Origin: Hydrogenophilales bacterium
GTDB lineage: Bacteria > Pseudomonadota > Gammaproteobacteria > Burkholderiales > Thiobacillaceae
Assembly (NCBI GenBank): GCA_023258975.1
Contig: JAHFRD010000003.1
Span: forward strand, 124,001-188,000
Direction of reading: 5' to 3'
DNA: 64,000 bases
Position numbers and translations under genes: made by a program. Under the pieces are notes generated by a model. The model saw only the letters and a program-made list of their open reading frames with translations, searched no databases and was not told the origin of the DNA. This document shows, piece after piece, positions 1 through 8,468 of this stretch. The number at the start of each line of letters is the position of its first letter. Position 1 is the stretch's first letter.

Positions 1-106
1 GGAGGCGGTCAATCTCATCCGCTACCAGCAGGCCTACCAGGCGGCGGCGCGCGCCATCAGCGTGGCCAACACCCTGTTCAGCGAAGTCCTCGCCATCGGC
101 CGATAA
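1..106 (+). CDS. flgK: FlgK, flagellar hook-associated protein 1 (C-terminal end only)
   Basis: Only the last 34 codons are inside the window, read in the frame starting at base 2 and ending with TAA at 104-106. The peptide ends in an NLIRYQQAYQAAARAIS-type helix followed by a short hydrophobic tail, the conserved C-terminal D0 helix of FlgK that packs into the flagellar axial channel. FlgK joins the hook to FlgL and the filament. The call is supported by flgL lying immediately downstream on the same strand, the standard flgKL order. The 5' part is cut off by the window edge, so nothing can be said about the rest of the protein. Confidence 0.85.
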   Translation, partial: EAVNLIRYQQAYQAAARAISVANTLFSEVLAIGR

Positions 107-156
107 CGGACATGGCGGATGATGCCGTCCCGGAAAATGAACATCTCCCCGCCGTG

Positions 157-200
157 CCCCTTCCCTCACCCCCAGCCCCGCTCCCGCGAGGGGAGAGGGG
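157..200. repeat. GC-rich imperfect inverted repeat between flgK and flgL
   Basis: The 140-base gap between flgK and flgL contains a C-rich arm (157-168) that can pair imperfectly with a G-rich arm (188-200). The composition resembles dispersed intergenic C-tract/G-tract repeats of many proteobacterial genomes. It has no T-run, so it is not a clear intrinsic terminator. It could act as a transcript-end stabiliser after flgK or be an REP-like element. Copy number elsewhere in the genome cannot be seen from this window. Confidence 0.4.
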
Positions 201-246
201 AGCTTCAAGCGTCGCTATCGCGACGTTCACGTTGAAGGAGTGAATC

Positions 247-1200
247 ATGCGTATCAGCTCCCTGACCTATTTCACCAGCAGCCTGGGCGCCATGCAGACC
301 AACCAGGCGAACATCGCCCGTTTGAGCGAGCAGATCGCCAGCGATACCCGCATCCTCTCGCCCAAGGACGATCCGCTGGCGACCGGCAAGGCGCTCGACC
401 TGTCCAACCGCGTCGCCCTGCGCGACCAGCATCTGGCCAACCAGCAGAAGGCGGAACTGGATCTCAACTACGAAAGCACCGTGCTCAACGGAATGCGCGG
501 CGTGTTGAACAACGTCAACAAGCAATTGACCGGGATGAGTCCGAATCAGACCCAGGCACTGCGCGACCAATACGCGGCGATCGTCAACGGCGCCTATATC
601 CAGCTCAAGGAACTGGCCAACACGCGGAATCCGGAGGGAAATTACATTTTCGGCGGCTACCAGAGCGGCGTTGTGCCCTTTACCCATAGCCCAGCCTATG
701 GCACGGCGACCACCGTCAGCCCCGACACTACCTACAACGGCACGGCCTATGGTTCCGCCACCGCGCCCGCAGGCGTGCGCTCCATCGAAGTGGCTTCGGG
801 ACGCGACATCCAGGTCAACGACAATCTGGATGTAATGTTCCAGTCCGGAGCGGCCCCGGGCAAGGACGACATTCTGAGAACAGTGGATCAACTCGCGGTC
901 GATCTCAAAGCGGGAACCATCACCCAGGCTCAACTGGATACCACCATTACCAAGGTCAACACCGCCCTGACCGCGCTTGGGAGAATGGAAAGCCGTGTCG
1001 GCGCCGCCCAGGTGGAGTTGAAGGAGGTCGGCACGGCGACGCGCAGTCTGCGTCTCGCCGAACAGAGCGCGTTGAGCGGCCTGCTGCAACTCGACAAGGC
1101 CGCCGCCATCATCGAACAGCAATCGCGCCAGACCAGCCTGGAGGCCGCGCAACGCGCCTACGCGCAGACCAGCAAACTTTCGCTGTTCAGCTATCTGTGA
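247..1200 (+). CDS. flgL: FlgL, flagellar hook-filament junction protein 3
   Basis: The 317-residue protein has the flagellin-like N-terminus MRISSLTYFTSSLGAMQ and a C-terminal helix (AAQRAYAQTSKLSLFSYL) typical of FlgL. The conserved terminal coiled-coil segments form the D0/D1 core that connects FlgK to the filament. The central part (about residues 60-230) is the variable surface-exposed domain, containing the NPEGNYIFGGY segment usual in FlgL. The chosen ATG is preceded by GAAGGAG six bases upstream. The gene follows flgK and its stop codon overlaps the start of the next gene, so it is probably co-transcribed with both. Confidence 0.93.
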   Translation: MRISSLTYFTSSLGAMQTNQANIARLSEQIASDTRILSPKDDPLATGKALDLSNRVALRDQHLANQQKAELDLNYESTVLNGMRGVLNNVNKQLTGMSPNQTQALRDQYAAIVNGAYIQLKELANTRNPEGNYIFGGYQSGVVPFTHSPAYGTATTVSPDTTYNGTAYGSATAPAGVRSIEVASGRDIQVNDNLDVMFQSGAAPGKDDILRTVDQLAVDLKAGTITQAQLDTTITKVNTALTALGRMESRVGAAQVELKEVGTATRSLRLAEQSALSGLLQLDKAAAIIEQQSRQTSLEAAQRAYAQTSKLSLFSYL

Positions 1201-1514
1201 TGGCCGACTGCGTGGTGGATTCCGACGAACTCCTGCGCGCCAGGCTCAACGCGGAAACCGGGCGGCTGGGCTGGAAGGAGCTGGAGCGGCACTTCGCGCG
1301 CGGCGTGGTAATCAAGGTGGCGCCGGGCATGGATCTGGTGGAAGTGGCTCTCAGCGTCGCCCGCGACGACCAGGCCGCCATCGCCGCCTGGCTTGCCGCC
1401 GGCCGCATCCAGCGAGCTTCCAGCGAAGACGCCAGCGGCTGGCACGAATGCGACGCCCGCTTCTGGGCCGTCGTCACCGCGCCCTGGGTGCTGGCGCAGG
1501 AAATCACGGAGTAG
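1200..1514 (+). CDS. DUF2288 family protein
   Basis: A 104-residue soluble protein with features of the DUF2288 family: an ELERHFARGVVIKVAP segment followed by DLVEVAL, a WLAAGRI segment and the C-terminal FWAVVTAPWVLAQE motif. No biochemical function is established for the family. The ATG at 1200 shares its A with the flgL stop codon (TGATG), which implies translational coupling to flgL; an in-frame GTG at 1197 is an alternative start. There are no transmembrane segments or signal peptide. Placement behind flagellar genes does not by itself show a flagellar role, because the family also occurs far from flagellar loci. Confidence 0.8.
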   Translation: MADCVVDSDELLRARLNAETGRLGWKELERHFARGVVIKVAPGMDLVEVALSVARDDQAAIAAWLAAGRIQRASSEDASGWHECDARFWAVVTAPWVLAQEITE

Positions 1515-1582
1515 GAGCGGGCTTGCCCGCGAATGAAACGCTTGCCACCGGCTACCGTAATCATCGCGGGCAAGCCCGCTCC
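1514..1582. repeat. BIME/REP-like double palindrome between convergent genes
   Basis: Two 19-base arms, 1514-1532 and 1564-1582, are perfect reverse complements separated by 31 bases. Each arm is itself nearly palindromic (GCGGGC-TT-GCCCGC). This layout, two opposed copies of one palindromic unit in an intergenic space, is that of bacterial interspersed mosaic elements built from REP sequences; the core GAGCGGGCTTGCCCGCG is familiar from such repeats in Pseudomonas and relatives. It lies between the convergent DUF2288 and fccB-like genes and could end or stabilise both transcripts. The mobilising RAYT transposase is not in this window. Confidence 0.75.
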
Positions 1583-1590
1583 CACGGGAG

Positions 1591-2898
1591 TCAAAACTGG
1601 TTGGTGAAGCGGTAACTCATGGGCAGCCCCAGGGTATCGGCCCAGATGTTCCGCGCCCAGCCGCGCATGTATTCGACTTCCTTCTCGCTCTCTTCACTGG
1701 ATACGCCGCCGCCCGGCTGCACCTCCATGCTGTTGTCGGCCGGGTTGTAGCGGAACACCGTCGCCACGTGGAAGGCGGTGTGATCGGTGCTGGCGGAATA
1801 GCAGGTGCTGGTGAGCACCGGCGCCGGATCGGGCTGGCGGCCGTTGAAGATTTCCGCCAGCGCTGAGGCGCACAGCTTGCCGCTGTTGTTGGCCAGCGCG
1901 GCGGCCTTCGACAGGTTGGACAGGATGGAGTCGCCCAGGATGTGTACGTTGGGCACTTCGGTGGACTCGAAGGTGCGGTAATCGACCGGGCACCAACTCC
2001 CGTTGTCGCCGGTGCGAGCCCCGATCATGGCGGTGATGGCGGCGGCGCGCATCGGCGGCACCAGGTTGATGACGTCGGCCTTCACGTCGTCGAACTCGCT
2101 GCTCACCTTCATCGCTTTCGCGTCGATCGCGACCGGCAGATTGCCGGGACGATAGTCGATCAGGCTGTTGTCCGTGCCGTAACCGTAATGTTTCTTCCAG
2201 GCGGCCAGGAACAAAGCTTTCTTCGAGGCGATGTCCGGGTTGCCGTCGAGCAGGATGATCTTGGAGCGCGGTTTCGCCTTCTTCAGGTAATTGGCCACCA
2301 GGCTGATCCGTTCGTAGGGAGCGGGCGGACAGCGATAGGGGGTCATGGGAATCGCCATCGCGAACACCCCGCCATCCGGCATCGCCTCCAGTTGCCGGCG
2401 CAGCACGCCGGTCTGATCCGGGCTGGCCTTCCAGGCGTGCTTGATCGTTTTGCGCGCCGCCGCGTCGTAGCCCCTTATCTGGTCGAACATCAGTTCGATG
2501 CCCGCAGCCAGGATCAGGCGGTCATAGGCGAAACGCTTTCCCGCCGCCGTGATGACGCCGCGCCTGGCGGGGTCGATGGCGACCACCGTATCCGCCACGA
2601 AATGATCCACCACCGCCTTGAGGCTGTCGTAGGGGAAGGTGATGTCTTCCATCTTGTTCAACCCGGCGATGACCGTGTTGGACATGGGACAGGAAACGAA
2701 ACGCGGGTTCGGCTCGATCAAGGTGATTTCAACCCTGGGCTCCCAGAGTTTCAGATAACGCGCGCAAGCCGCGCCGCCATAACCCGCTCCGACGATGACC
2801 ACGCGCGGCCGCGCCTTGCCGGCGTCGGCAGGGCCAGTCAGGGCGAAAAAGCCGGCGGCGCTGGCGATGCGCAGAAAATCACGGCGGCGGATGGACAT
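1591..2898 (-). CDS. fccB: FccB/SoxF-like flavoprotein subunit of flavocytochrome c sulfide dehydrogenase
   Basis: A 435-residue FAD flavoprotein that should oxidise sulfide to sulfur or polysulfide in the periplasm. It starts with a twin-arginine signal (SIRRRDFLRIASAAGF), so it is exported folded with FAD bound. A Rossmann motif VVIVGAGYGGAACARYL follows, then PRFVSCPMSN, where the Cys matches the covalent FAD-linking cysteine of FCSD. YRCPPAPYE and the C-terminal STCYSAS contain the two cysteines expected for the redox disulfide. The ATG at 2898 was chosen because GAGGAG lies seven bases upstream and the Tat motif follows at once. No fccA cytochrome gene is adjacent, so the electron acceptor must be encoded elsewhere. 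It is divergent from sat. A SoxF or related orphan role is possible. Confidence 0.85.
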   Translation of the reverse strand: MSIRRRDFLRIASAAGFFALTGPADAGKARPRVVIVGAGYGGAACARYLKLWEPRVEITLIEPNPRFVSCPMSNTVIAGLNKMEDITFPYDSLKAVVDHFVADTVVAIDPARRGVITAAGKRFAYDRLILAAGIELMFDQIRGYDAAARKTIKHAWKASPDQTGVLRRQLEAMPDGGVFAMAIPMTPYRCPPAPYERISLVANYLKKAKPRSKIILLDGNPDIASKKALFLAAWKKHYGYGTDNSLIDYRPGNLPVAIDAKAMKVSSEFDDVKADVINLVPPMRAAAITAMIGARTGDNGSWCPVDYRTFESTEVPNVHILGDSILSNLSKAAALANNSGKLCASALAEIFNGRQPDPAPVLTSTCYSASTDHTAFHVATVFRYNPADNSMEVQPGGGVSSEESEKEVEYMRGWARNIWADTLGLPMSYRFTNQF

Positions 2899-3218
2899 GG
2901 CGGCTCTCCTCGGTCTGACTGGCAATGCGGCGGATGTTACGGGGGGATTTCACGCACCGGTAGCGCCGGAATTGCAAAGACGCGGCAGGAATGCCGGCGC
3001 CACACGGGCCGCGCAAAGCCCCCTTTTCCAGCGCCTTGGCGCTGGCCGCGCGGCCAGCGTGAGATGGCCGAATGAGGAATTTCCGACCTCTCAATCCCAA
3101 AAAAATTTTATTTACAAAGAAATAAGTCTGATTAGGGTGGCTCCGACCCCGGTGCTATCCTCGCCGCCCATTCGGTAGCCCAGCCTCCCCATTTCCCAAA
3201 TCCCCTTAAGGAGCGTTC
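2899..3218. promoter_or_regulatory. Divergent intergenic region between fccB and sat
   Basis: This 320-base stretch holds no convincing gene. It must carry both the fccB promoter (minus) and the sat promoter (plus). It contains a 20-base perfect palindrome at 3040-3059 (two CGCTGGCC-type half sites meeting at GCGC) and an A/T-rich tract at about 3098-3123 that stands out from the GC-rich surroundings and could serve as an UP-like or bent segment. A ribosome binding site AAGGAG lies just before the sat ATG, and GAGGAG before the fccB ATG. I could not identify unambiguous -35/-10 pairs. Confidence 0.5.
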
Positions 3219-4436
3219 ATGTCCCGTCTCGTCAAACCCCACGGTGGTGGTGAACTCAAGCCTCTTCTGCTCGAAGGCGCCGCCCGCGAAGCCGAACTGG
3301 CCCGTGCCCGGAATCTGCCCAAGGTGAAGATGTCTTCCCGCGAAACCGGCGACCTGATCATGATGGGCATCGGTGGCTTCACGCCGCTGGAAGGTTTCAT
3401 GACCCACGGCGACTGGCAGGGCGTGTGCGACGGCTACAAGATGGCCAACGGCCTGTTCTGGCCCATCCCCGTGACCCTGTCCACCGACACCCAGACCGCT
3501 GGAACGTTATCTCTGGGCCAGGACATCGCCCTGGTGAACAGCGACAGCGACGAGATCATGGGCACCATGAAAGTGACCGAGATCTACGGCATCGACAAGG
3601 GCCACGAGTGCATGATGGTCTACAAGACCACCGACATCGCCCACCCCGGCGTCAAGATGGTGATGGACCAGGGCGCCGTGAACCTGGCCGGCCCGGTCAA
3701 GGTGCTGTCCACCGGCGGCTTCAAGGAAGAGTACGGCGAGCAGTTCATGACCCCCGCCGAGACCCGCGCCGCCTTCGAGAAGGCCGGCTGGGCCAAGATC
3801 GCCGCGTTCCAGACCCGCAACCCGATGCACCGCTCGCACGAGTATCTGGCCAAGATCGCCATCGAAACCATGGACGGCGTGCTGATCCACTCCCTGCTGG
3901 GCGCCCTGAAGCCGGGCGACATCCCCGCCGAAGTGCGTTCCGAGGCCATCAGCACCCTGGTCGAGAACTACTTCGCCCCGAATACCGTGATCCAGGCCGG
4001 CTACCCCCTGGACATGCGCTATGCCGGCCCGCGCGAAGCCCTGCTGCACGCCCTGTTCCGCCAGAACTATGGCTGTTCGCACCTGATCGTCGGCCGTGAC
4101 CACGCCGGTGTGGGCGATTACTACGGCCCCTTCGACGCCCAGAAGATCTTCGACGAGATTCCCAAGGGCGCGCTGGAAACCGTCAACATGAACATCGACT
4201 GGACCTTCTGGTGCAACAAGTGCGGCGGCATGGCCTCGCAGCGCACCTGCCCGCACACCAAGGACGACCGCATCCTGCTGTCCGGCACCAAGGTGCGTTC
4301 GATGCTCTCCGAGGGCAAGGATCTGCCGGTCGAGTTCAGCCGCCCGGAAGTGGCCAAGGTGCTGCAAAAGTATTACGCCAGCCTGTCCGACGAGCAGAAC
4401 GTCAAGATCGAACTCAAGGGCCATTCGGCCGCCTGA
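3219..4436 (+). CDS. sat: Sat, dissimilatory sulfate adenylyltransferase (ATP sulfurylase)
   Basis: The 405-residue enzyme interconverts APS plus pyrophosphate with ATP plus sulfate; in sulfur oxidizers it runs towards ATP, giving substrate-level phosphorylation. The homo-oligomeric ATP-sulfurylase signature is present: [13 protein letters not shown] (QxRN and HxxH nucleotide-binding motifs, near residues 193-205) and [17 protein letters not shown] further on. A cysteine cluster (CNKCGGMAS...CPH) fits the zinc-binding C-terminal part seen in bacterial and archaeal Sat. The ATG is preceded by AAGGAG. It is followed by aprB and aprA on the same strand, the standard order for indirect sulfite oxidation via APS. 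Confidence 0.97.
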   Translation: MSRLVKPHGGGELKPLLLEGAAREAELARARNLPKVKMSSRETGDLIMMGIGGFTPLEGFMTHGDWQGVCDGYKMANGLFWPIPVTLSTDTQTAGTLSLGQDIALVNSDSDEIMGTMKVTEIYGIDKGHECMMVYKTTDIAHPGVKMVMDQGAVNLAGPVKVLSTGGFKEEYGEQFMTPAETRAAFEKAGWAKIAAFQTRNPMHRSHEYLAKIAIETMDGVLIHSLLGALKPGDIPAEVRSEAISTLVENYFAPNTVIQAGYPLDMRYAGPREALLHALFRQNYGCSHLIVGRDHAGVGDYYGPFDAQKIFDEIPKGALETVNMNIDWTFWCNKCGGMASQRTCPHTKDDRILLSGTKVRSMLSEGKDLPVEFSRPEVAKVLQKYYASLSDEQNVKIELKGHSAA

Positions 4437-4477
4437 GCGAACGGCCGGGTTCGCCCCGGCCTCCACGAATTCGGAAT

Positions 4478-4535
4478 CGAGCCCGCCGGAAGCGGATTCG
4501 CGATACGCCCCCGGCCAAGGTTGGGCTCGGTTTTT
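4478..4535 (+). terminator. Possible partial terminator between sat and aprB
   Basis: CGAGCCC at 4478-4484 pairs with GGGCTCG at 4523-4529, with an inner GCCGG/CCGGC helix, followed by a run of five T at 4531-4535. The loop is long, so this may be a partial terminator that lowers or separates aprBA transcription relative to sat rather than a full stop. A second GC hairpin without a T-run lies just upstream at about 4443-4461. Confidence 0.45.
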
Positions 4536-4587
4536 CTGAATGGGCCGCGTGAGGAACGCGGATTGTTAGCTAACAAGGAGTGAATGA

Positions 4588-5061
4588 ATGCCAACCTTCG
4601 TCCGTACCGACAAGTGCGACGGCTGCAAGGGTCAAGACAAGACCGCCTGCATGTACATCTGCCCGCACGACCTGATGAAACTGGACCGTGATGGTTCCGA
4701 AACCGGCCACGCCATGCGCGCCTTCAACCAGGAACCCGAGCAGTGCTGGGAGTGCTATTCCTGCGTGAAGATCTGCCCGCAGCAGGCCATCGAGTGCCGC
4801 CACTACGCCGACGTCGTGCCCCTGGGCGGTTCCGTGCAGCCCCTGCGTGGTTCTGATTCCATCATGTGGACCATCAAGTTCCGTAACGGCGTACTGAAGC
4901 GCTTCAAGTTCCCGATTCGCACCACCCCCGAGGGCTCCATCGACTGCTACGGCGGCAAGCCCAGCCCGACGCTGGCCGACATCGAAATCACCGGCTCCTT
5001 CACACGCGACGTGACGGGTGGTTTCCGCTCCGGCAACCCCACCGAACTGCTCCGCAAGTAA
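4588..5061 (+). CDS. aprB: AprB, adenylylsulfate reductase beta subunit (iron-sulfur protein)
   Basis: The 157-residue protein carries two [4Fe-4S] clusters that pass electrons between the AprA flavin and an external acceptor. Two ferredoxin-type cysteine sets are visible: one near residues 10-25 (CDGCKGQDKTACMYICP) and one near residues 53-67 (CWECYSCVKICP). A family-typical beta-sheet and C-terminal tail follow, which embrace AprA. The length fits the lithotroph AprB group. It starts at an ATG preceded by AAGGAG and lies 25 bases ahead of aprA. No aprM membrane anchor gene lies next to it, so the quinone-side partner (AprM or Qmo) must be encoded elsewhere. Confidence 0.97.
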   Translation: MPTFVRTDKCDGCKGQDKTACMYICPHDLMKLDRDGSETGHAMRAFNQEPEQCWECYSCVKICPQQAIECRHYADVVPLGGSVQPLRGSDSIMWTIKFRNGVLKRFKFPIRTTPEGSIDCYGGKPSPTLADIEITGSFTRDVTGGFRSGNPTELLRK

Positions 5062-5086
5062 TCCGGTTAAACAAGAGGTAATAGAA

Positions 5087-7120
5087 ATGGCTGAATTTGG
5101 AAATCCCGATGTCATCCAGGAAGAAGTTGACATCCTGTTTATCGGCGGTGGTATGGCCTGTTGTGGCGCCGCGTATGAAGTGATGCGCTGGGCCGATGCC
5201 GCCAAGGCGGAACTGGGCATGGACCTGAAGATCAAGCTGGTCGACAAGGCCGCCATGGACCGCTCCGGCGCCGTGGCTCAAGGCCTGTCCGCCATCAACA
5301 CCTACATCGGCACCGAGCAGGATCCCGCCGATTACACCCGCATGGTCGCCAACGACCTGATGGGCATCACCCGTGACGACCTGGCCTACGACGTGGGCCG
5401 CCATGTGGACGATTCCGTGCACCTGTTTGAAGAGTGGGGCCTGCCCATTTGGAAAACCGACGCCAACGGCGAGCGTCATGACGGCGCCGCCGCCATCGGC
5501 GAAGGCCTGCCCTCCCTGAAGGACGGCGGCAAGCCCGTGCGTTCCGGCAAGTGGCAGATCATGATCAACGGCGAATCCTACAAGTGGATCGTGGCCGAAG
5601 CCGCCAAGAAAGCCCTGGGCATGGACCGCATCGAAGAGCGCATCTTCATCGTCAAGCTGGTGAACGATGCCAACGACAAGAACCGCATCGCCGGTGCCGT
5701 CGGCTTCTCCACCCGTAACCACACCCTGCATGTGTACAAGGCCAAGGCCATCCTGCTGGCCGCCGGTGGTTGCGTGAACATCTTCCGTCCCCGTTCCGTT
5801 GGTGAAGGTACCGGCCGCGCCTGGTACCCGGTCTGGAACGCCGGTTCCACCTACTCGATGGCCGCCGAAGCGGGCGCCGAGCTGACCATGATGGAAAACC
5901 GTTTCGTGCCCTGCCGCTTCAAGGACGGTTACGGCCCGGTCGGTGCCTGGTTCCTGCTGTTCAAGGCCCGCGCCACCAACGGTTATGGCGAAGACTACCT
6001 GACCAAGAACAAGGCCATGCTGGACCAGTACCCCCCGTACGGTCAGGCCGCCGTTCCCGCCTCCTGCCTGCGTAACCACGTCATGCTGAAGGAAATGAAG
6101 GAAGGCCGCGGCCCGATCTGGATGGACACCGTGACCGCCCTCGGCAAGCTGCGTGACACCCTGTCCCCGCGCGAAGTGAAGCACCTCGAAGCCGAAGCCT
6201 GGGAAGACTTCCTGGACATGTGCGTCGGCCAGTGCGGCATCTGGGTTGGTGAGAACGTCGAGCCGGAGAAGAAGAACTCCGAACTGATGCCCACCGAGCC
6301 CTACCTGCTGGGTTCCCACTCCGGCTGCTGCGGTATCTGGACCTCCGGCCCGACCGACGTCGGCGCTCCCACCACCGAACTGCACGCCGACGCCGCCAAG
6401 ATCCCCGCGCACCTGCCTTCCGGCTGGAACTGGGGCTATCGCGGCATGACCACGGTCAAGGGCCTGTTCACCGCCGGTGACGGCGTTGGCGCCGCCGGCC
6501 ACAAGTTCTCTTCCGGTTCCCACACCGAAGGCCGTCTGGCCGCCAAGGCGATGGTCAAGTACTGCATCGACAACAAGGATCTGAAGGTCGAGCTGGACAC
6601 CTCCGTGGAACAGCTGGTCGAAGACATCTATCGTCCGGTGCGTACCTACCTGGAGTTCAAGGACTACTCCACCGCGATCGACGTCAACCCCAACTACATC
6701 ACCCCCAAGATGCTGCAGTTCCGTCTGCAGAAGATCATGGACGAGTACGTTGCCGGCGTGGCCACCTACTACAACACCAACGACAAGATGTTGGAAGTTG
6801 CGGAAGACAAGCTGAACATGCTGAAAGAAGACGCCATGAAGATGCGTGCGAAAGACCTGCACGAACTCCTGCGCGCCTGGGAAAACTACCACCGGATCTT
6901 GACGGCGGAAGCCCACATGAAGCACATCCAGTTCCGTGAAGAAAGCCGTTACCCCGGCTTCTACTACCGCACCGACAAGAACTTTGTCGATGAGGAAAAC
7001 TGGAAGTGTTTCGGCAACTCCATCTACGACAAGACCACCAAGACCTGGACGAACTTCAAGCGCGCCCACGTTGACCTGGTGGACAAGTCCAAGCTGTTCA
7101 AGGCAGCCGCCCCTCACTAA
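5087..7120 (+). CDS. aprA: AprA, adenylylsulfate reductase alpha subunit (flavoprotein)
   Basis: The 677-residue FAD protein of the fumarate reductase/succinate dehydrogenase flavoprotein superfamily binds sulfite and AMP and forms APS in the oxidative direction. An N-terminal nucleotide-binding motif (ILFIGGGMACCGAAYE) is followed by the RSGAVAQGLSAINTYIG segment typical of AprA and a HKFSSGSHTEGRLAAKA flavin-domain motif near residue 470. The ATG at 5087 has AAGAGG upstream and gives the family N-terminus (MAEFGNPDVIQEEVD); a longer in-frame extension would run into aprB. A strong intrinsic terminator follows, so sat-aprBA ends here. Confidence 0.97.
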   Translation: MAEFGNPDVIQEEVDILFIGGGMACCGAAYEVMRWADAAKAELGMDLKIKLVDKAAMDRSGAVAQGLSAINTYIGTEQDPADYTRMVANDLMGITRDDLAYDVGRHVDDSVHLFEEWGLPIWKTDANGERHDGAAAIGEGLPSLKDGGKPVRSGKWQIMINGESYKWIVAEAAKKALGMDRIEERIFIVKLVNDANDKNRIAGAVGFSTRNHTLHVYKAKAILLAAGGCVNIFRPRSVGEGTGRAWYPVWNAGSTYSMAAEAGAELTMMENRFVPCRFKDGYGPVGAWFLLFKARATNGYGEDYLTKNKAMLDQYPPYGQAAVPASCLRNHVMLKEMKEGRGPIWMDTVTALGKLRDTLSPREVKHLEAEAWEDFLDMCVGQCGIWVGENVEPEKKNSELMPTEPYLLGSHSGCCGIWTSGPTDVGAPTTELHADAAKIPAHLPSGWNWGYRGMTTVKGLFTAGDGVGAAGHKFSSGSHTEGRLAAKAMVKYCIDNKDLKVELDTSVEQLVEDIYRPVRTYLEFKDYSTAIDVNPNYITPKMLQFRLQKIMDEYVAGVATYYNTNDKMLEVAEDKLNMLKEDAMKMRAKDLHELLRAWENYHRILTAEAHMKHIQFREESRYPGFYYRTDKNFVDEENWKCFGNSIYDKTTKTWTNFKRAHVDLVDKSKLFKAAAPH

Positions 7121-7142
7121 TCGGGTGCTGTAGCTGAAAAGG

Positions 7143-7172
7143 CCGGGCGCTCACAAGGCGCCCGGTTTTTTT
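7143..7172 (+). terminator. Intrinsic terminator after aprA
   Basis: CCGGGCGC (7143-7150) pairs perfectly with GCGCCCGG (7158-7165) across a seven-base loop and is followed directly by seven T residues, a textbook Rho-independent terminator. Confidence 0.9.
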
Positions 7173-7297
7173 ATTGGTGAGCCGCTTTGCGCGCCACCGG
7201 TTCACGGAATCGCCATCCGCAAGGGCAACCCCTTGCGAATGGCGCCTTCTCCCCCATATAACCGCTTCTTTCCGCACCGTATTTTCCGAGGTCGATC

Positions 7298-8248
7298 ATG
7301 GACGAAACCCAATTCAAGAACCTGGCACAGGACGCCCCTTTCGAACTGAGCCCGGTCATGCCCAACATGCTCGACGGCGACAAGGTCATCCAGTTCCGTT
7401 GCCACAAGGACGTGAAATGCTGGAACGCCTGCTGCGCCAACATCGACATCACCCTCACGCCCTACGACATCCTGCGCATGAAGAACCACCTGGGCTTGTC
7501 CTCCGGCGATTTCCTCAAGCAATACACCGTCCCCTATGAAATGGATCAGGACGGCATGCCGGGCGTCAAGCTGCGCCCGGTCGAAGGCGGAACCGCCTGC
7601 CAGTTCATGAAACCGGAAGGCTGCGGCGTCTACAGCGACCGCCCCACCGCCTGCCGCTACTACCCCATCGCCCTGCTCTCGATGCGCAATCAGGAGGAGT
7701 ACACCGACCGCGCCGTCTACGCCCTGGTGCAGGAATCGCACTGCCTTGGCCACCAGGAACCGCGCTCGCTGACCATCGAGGACTACCGCCAGGAACAGGG
7801 CGTCGCCGACTACGACGAGAAGGGCCGCGGCTGGCGGCAACTGGTGTTGAAACGGAAGTCCGCCGGCCCTGGCATCGGCAAGCCGCCGGCCGTGTCCAAC
7901 CAGTTGTTCTTCATGGCCAGCTACGACATCGACCGCTTCCGCGCCTTCATCTCCAGCGACTCCTTCAACCGCACCTACGAAATTCCTATGGACGTCATGG
8001 CCGTGCTGCTGGCGGACGACGAGGCGTTGCTGGAATTCGGCTACAACTTCCTCAAGCACGCCCTGTTCGGCGAGAAATTCCTGGCGGAACAGCCGGGCGC
8101 CTATGAAGCCCGCATGGGCCGCCTGAAGGCCAGGGCGGAGAAAATCCGCGATGAATACCTGACCAACCGGGAACAACTGGAAGAGGACAAATACAGCGAA
8201 CCCGGCCGCCCCGGCGATCTCGGTTGCGGCACCAAGGATTGCGGTTGA
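7298..8248 (+). CDS. YkgJ-type cysteine-cluster protein
   Basis: A 316-residue cytoplasmic protein with the cysteine pattern of the YkgJ/Fe-S or zinc cluster family: C-x5-C-x3-CC near residues 32-43, then C-x7-C-x8-C followed by RYYPIALL near residues 90-115. The C-terminal half, about residues 190-290, is helical with no cysteines, and the protein ends in a further CGTKDCG pair. Family members are thought to bind a metal or cluster, but the substrate is unknown. It sits 125 bases after the aprA terminator, so it probably has its own promoter, although its location suggests a link to the sulfur genes. The extra C-terminal cysteines are worth noting. Confidence 0.75.
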   Translation: MDETQFKNLAQDAPFELSPVMPNMLDGDKVIQFRCHKDVKCWNACCANIDITLTPYDILRMKNHLGLSSGDFLKQYTVPYEMDQDGMPGVKLRPVEGGTACQFMKPEGCGVYSDRPTACRYYPIALLSMRNQEEYTDRAVYALVQESHCLGHQEPRSLTIEDYRQEQGVADYDEKGRGWRQLVLKRKSAGPGIGKPPAVSNQLFFMASYDIDRFRAFISSDSFNRTYEIPMDVMAVLLADDEALLEFGYNFLKHALFGEKFLAEQPGAYEARMGRLKARAEKIRDEYLTNREQLEEDKYSEPGRPGDLGCGTKDCG

Positions 8249-8350
8249 CGCGAGTCGAAACCCCTGGCGGCACCGCCGCCAGCCGACTCATTCTCTCGGC
8301 TGGCGACTGAGGTAAATGCGCAACAGGAAGGCGCCATTAGCCGGCCACGA

Positions 8351-8364
8351 TTGACCTAAATCAA
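8351..8364. promoter_or_regulatory. FNR/ANR-like box upstream of the small exported protein gene
   Basis: TTGACCTAAATCAA matches the FNR-type dyad TTGAT-N4-ATCAA at nine of ten defined positions. It lies 105 bases before the ATG of the downstream gene. The left half also reads as a -35 hexamer (TTGACC) with a possible -10 (CATAAC) 16 bases on, so binding could either activate or block transcription. It is suggestive of oxygen-responsive control but rests on sequence match alone. Confidence 0.5.
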
Positions 8365-8405
8365 GGCTGGAACATAACCACACGCAGAGCATGGTTCGAT
8401 CTTTC

Positions 8406-8449
8406 ACCCGCCGCTGGTTTTCGGATTCCCCGGGCCCGGCGGGTTTTTT
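8406..8449 (+). terminator. Terminator-like hairpin in the leader of the small exported protein gene
   Basis: ACCCGCCG (8406-8413) pairs with CGGCGGGT (8437-8444), and six T residues follow. It ends about ten bases before the ribosome binding site of the gene at 8469. It may simply end transcription from the YkgJ-type gene, but its position between the FNR-like box and the ribosome binding site means the downstream gene's own transcript would have to read through it, as in an attenuated leader. Confidence 0.5.
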
Positions 8450-8468
8450 ACCTCGCCAGGAGATCACC

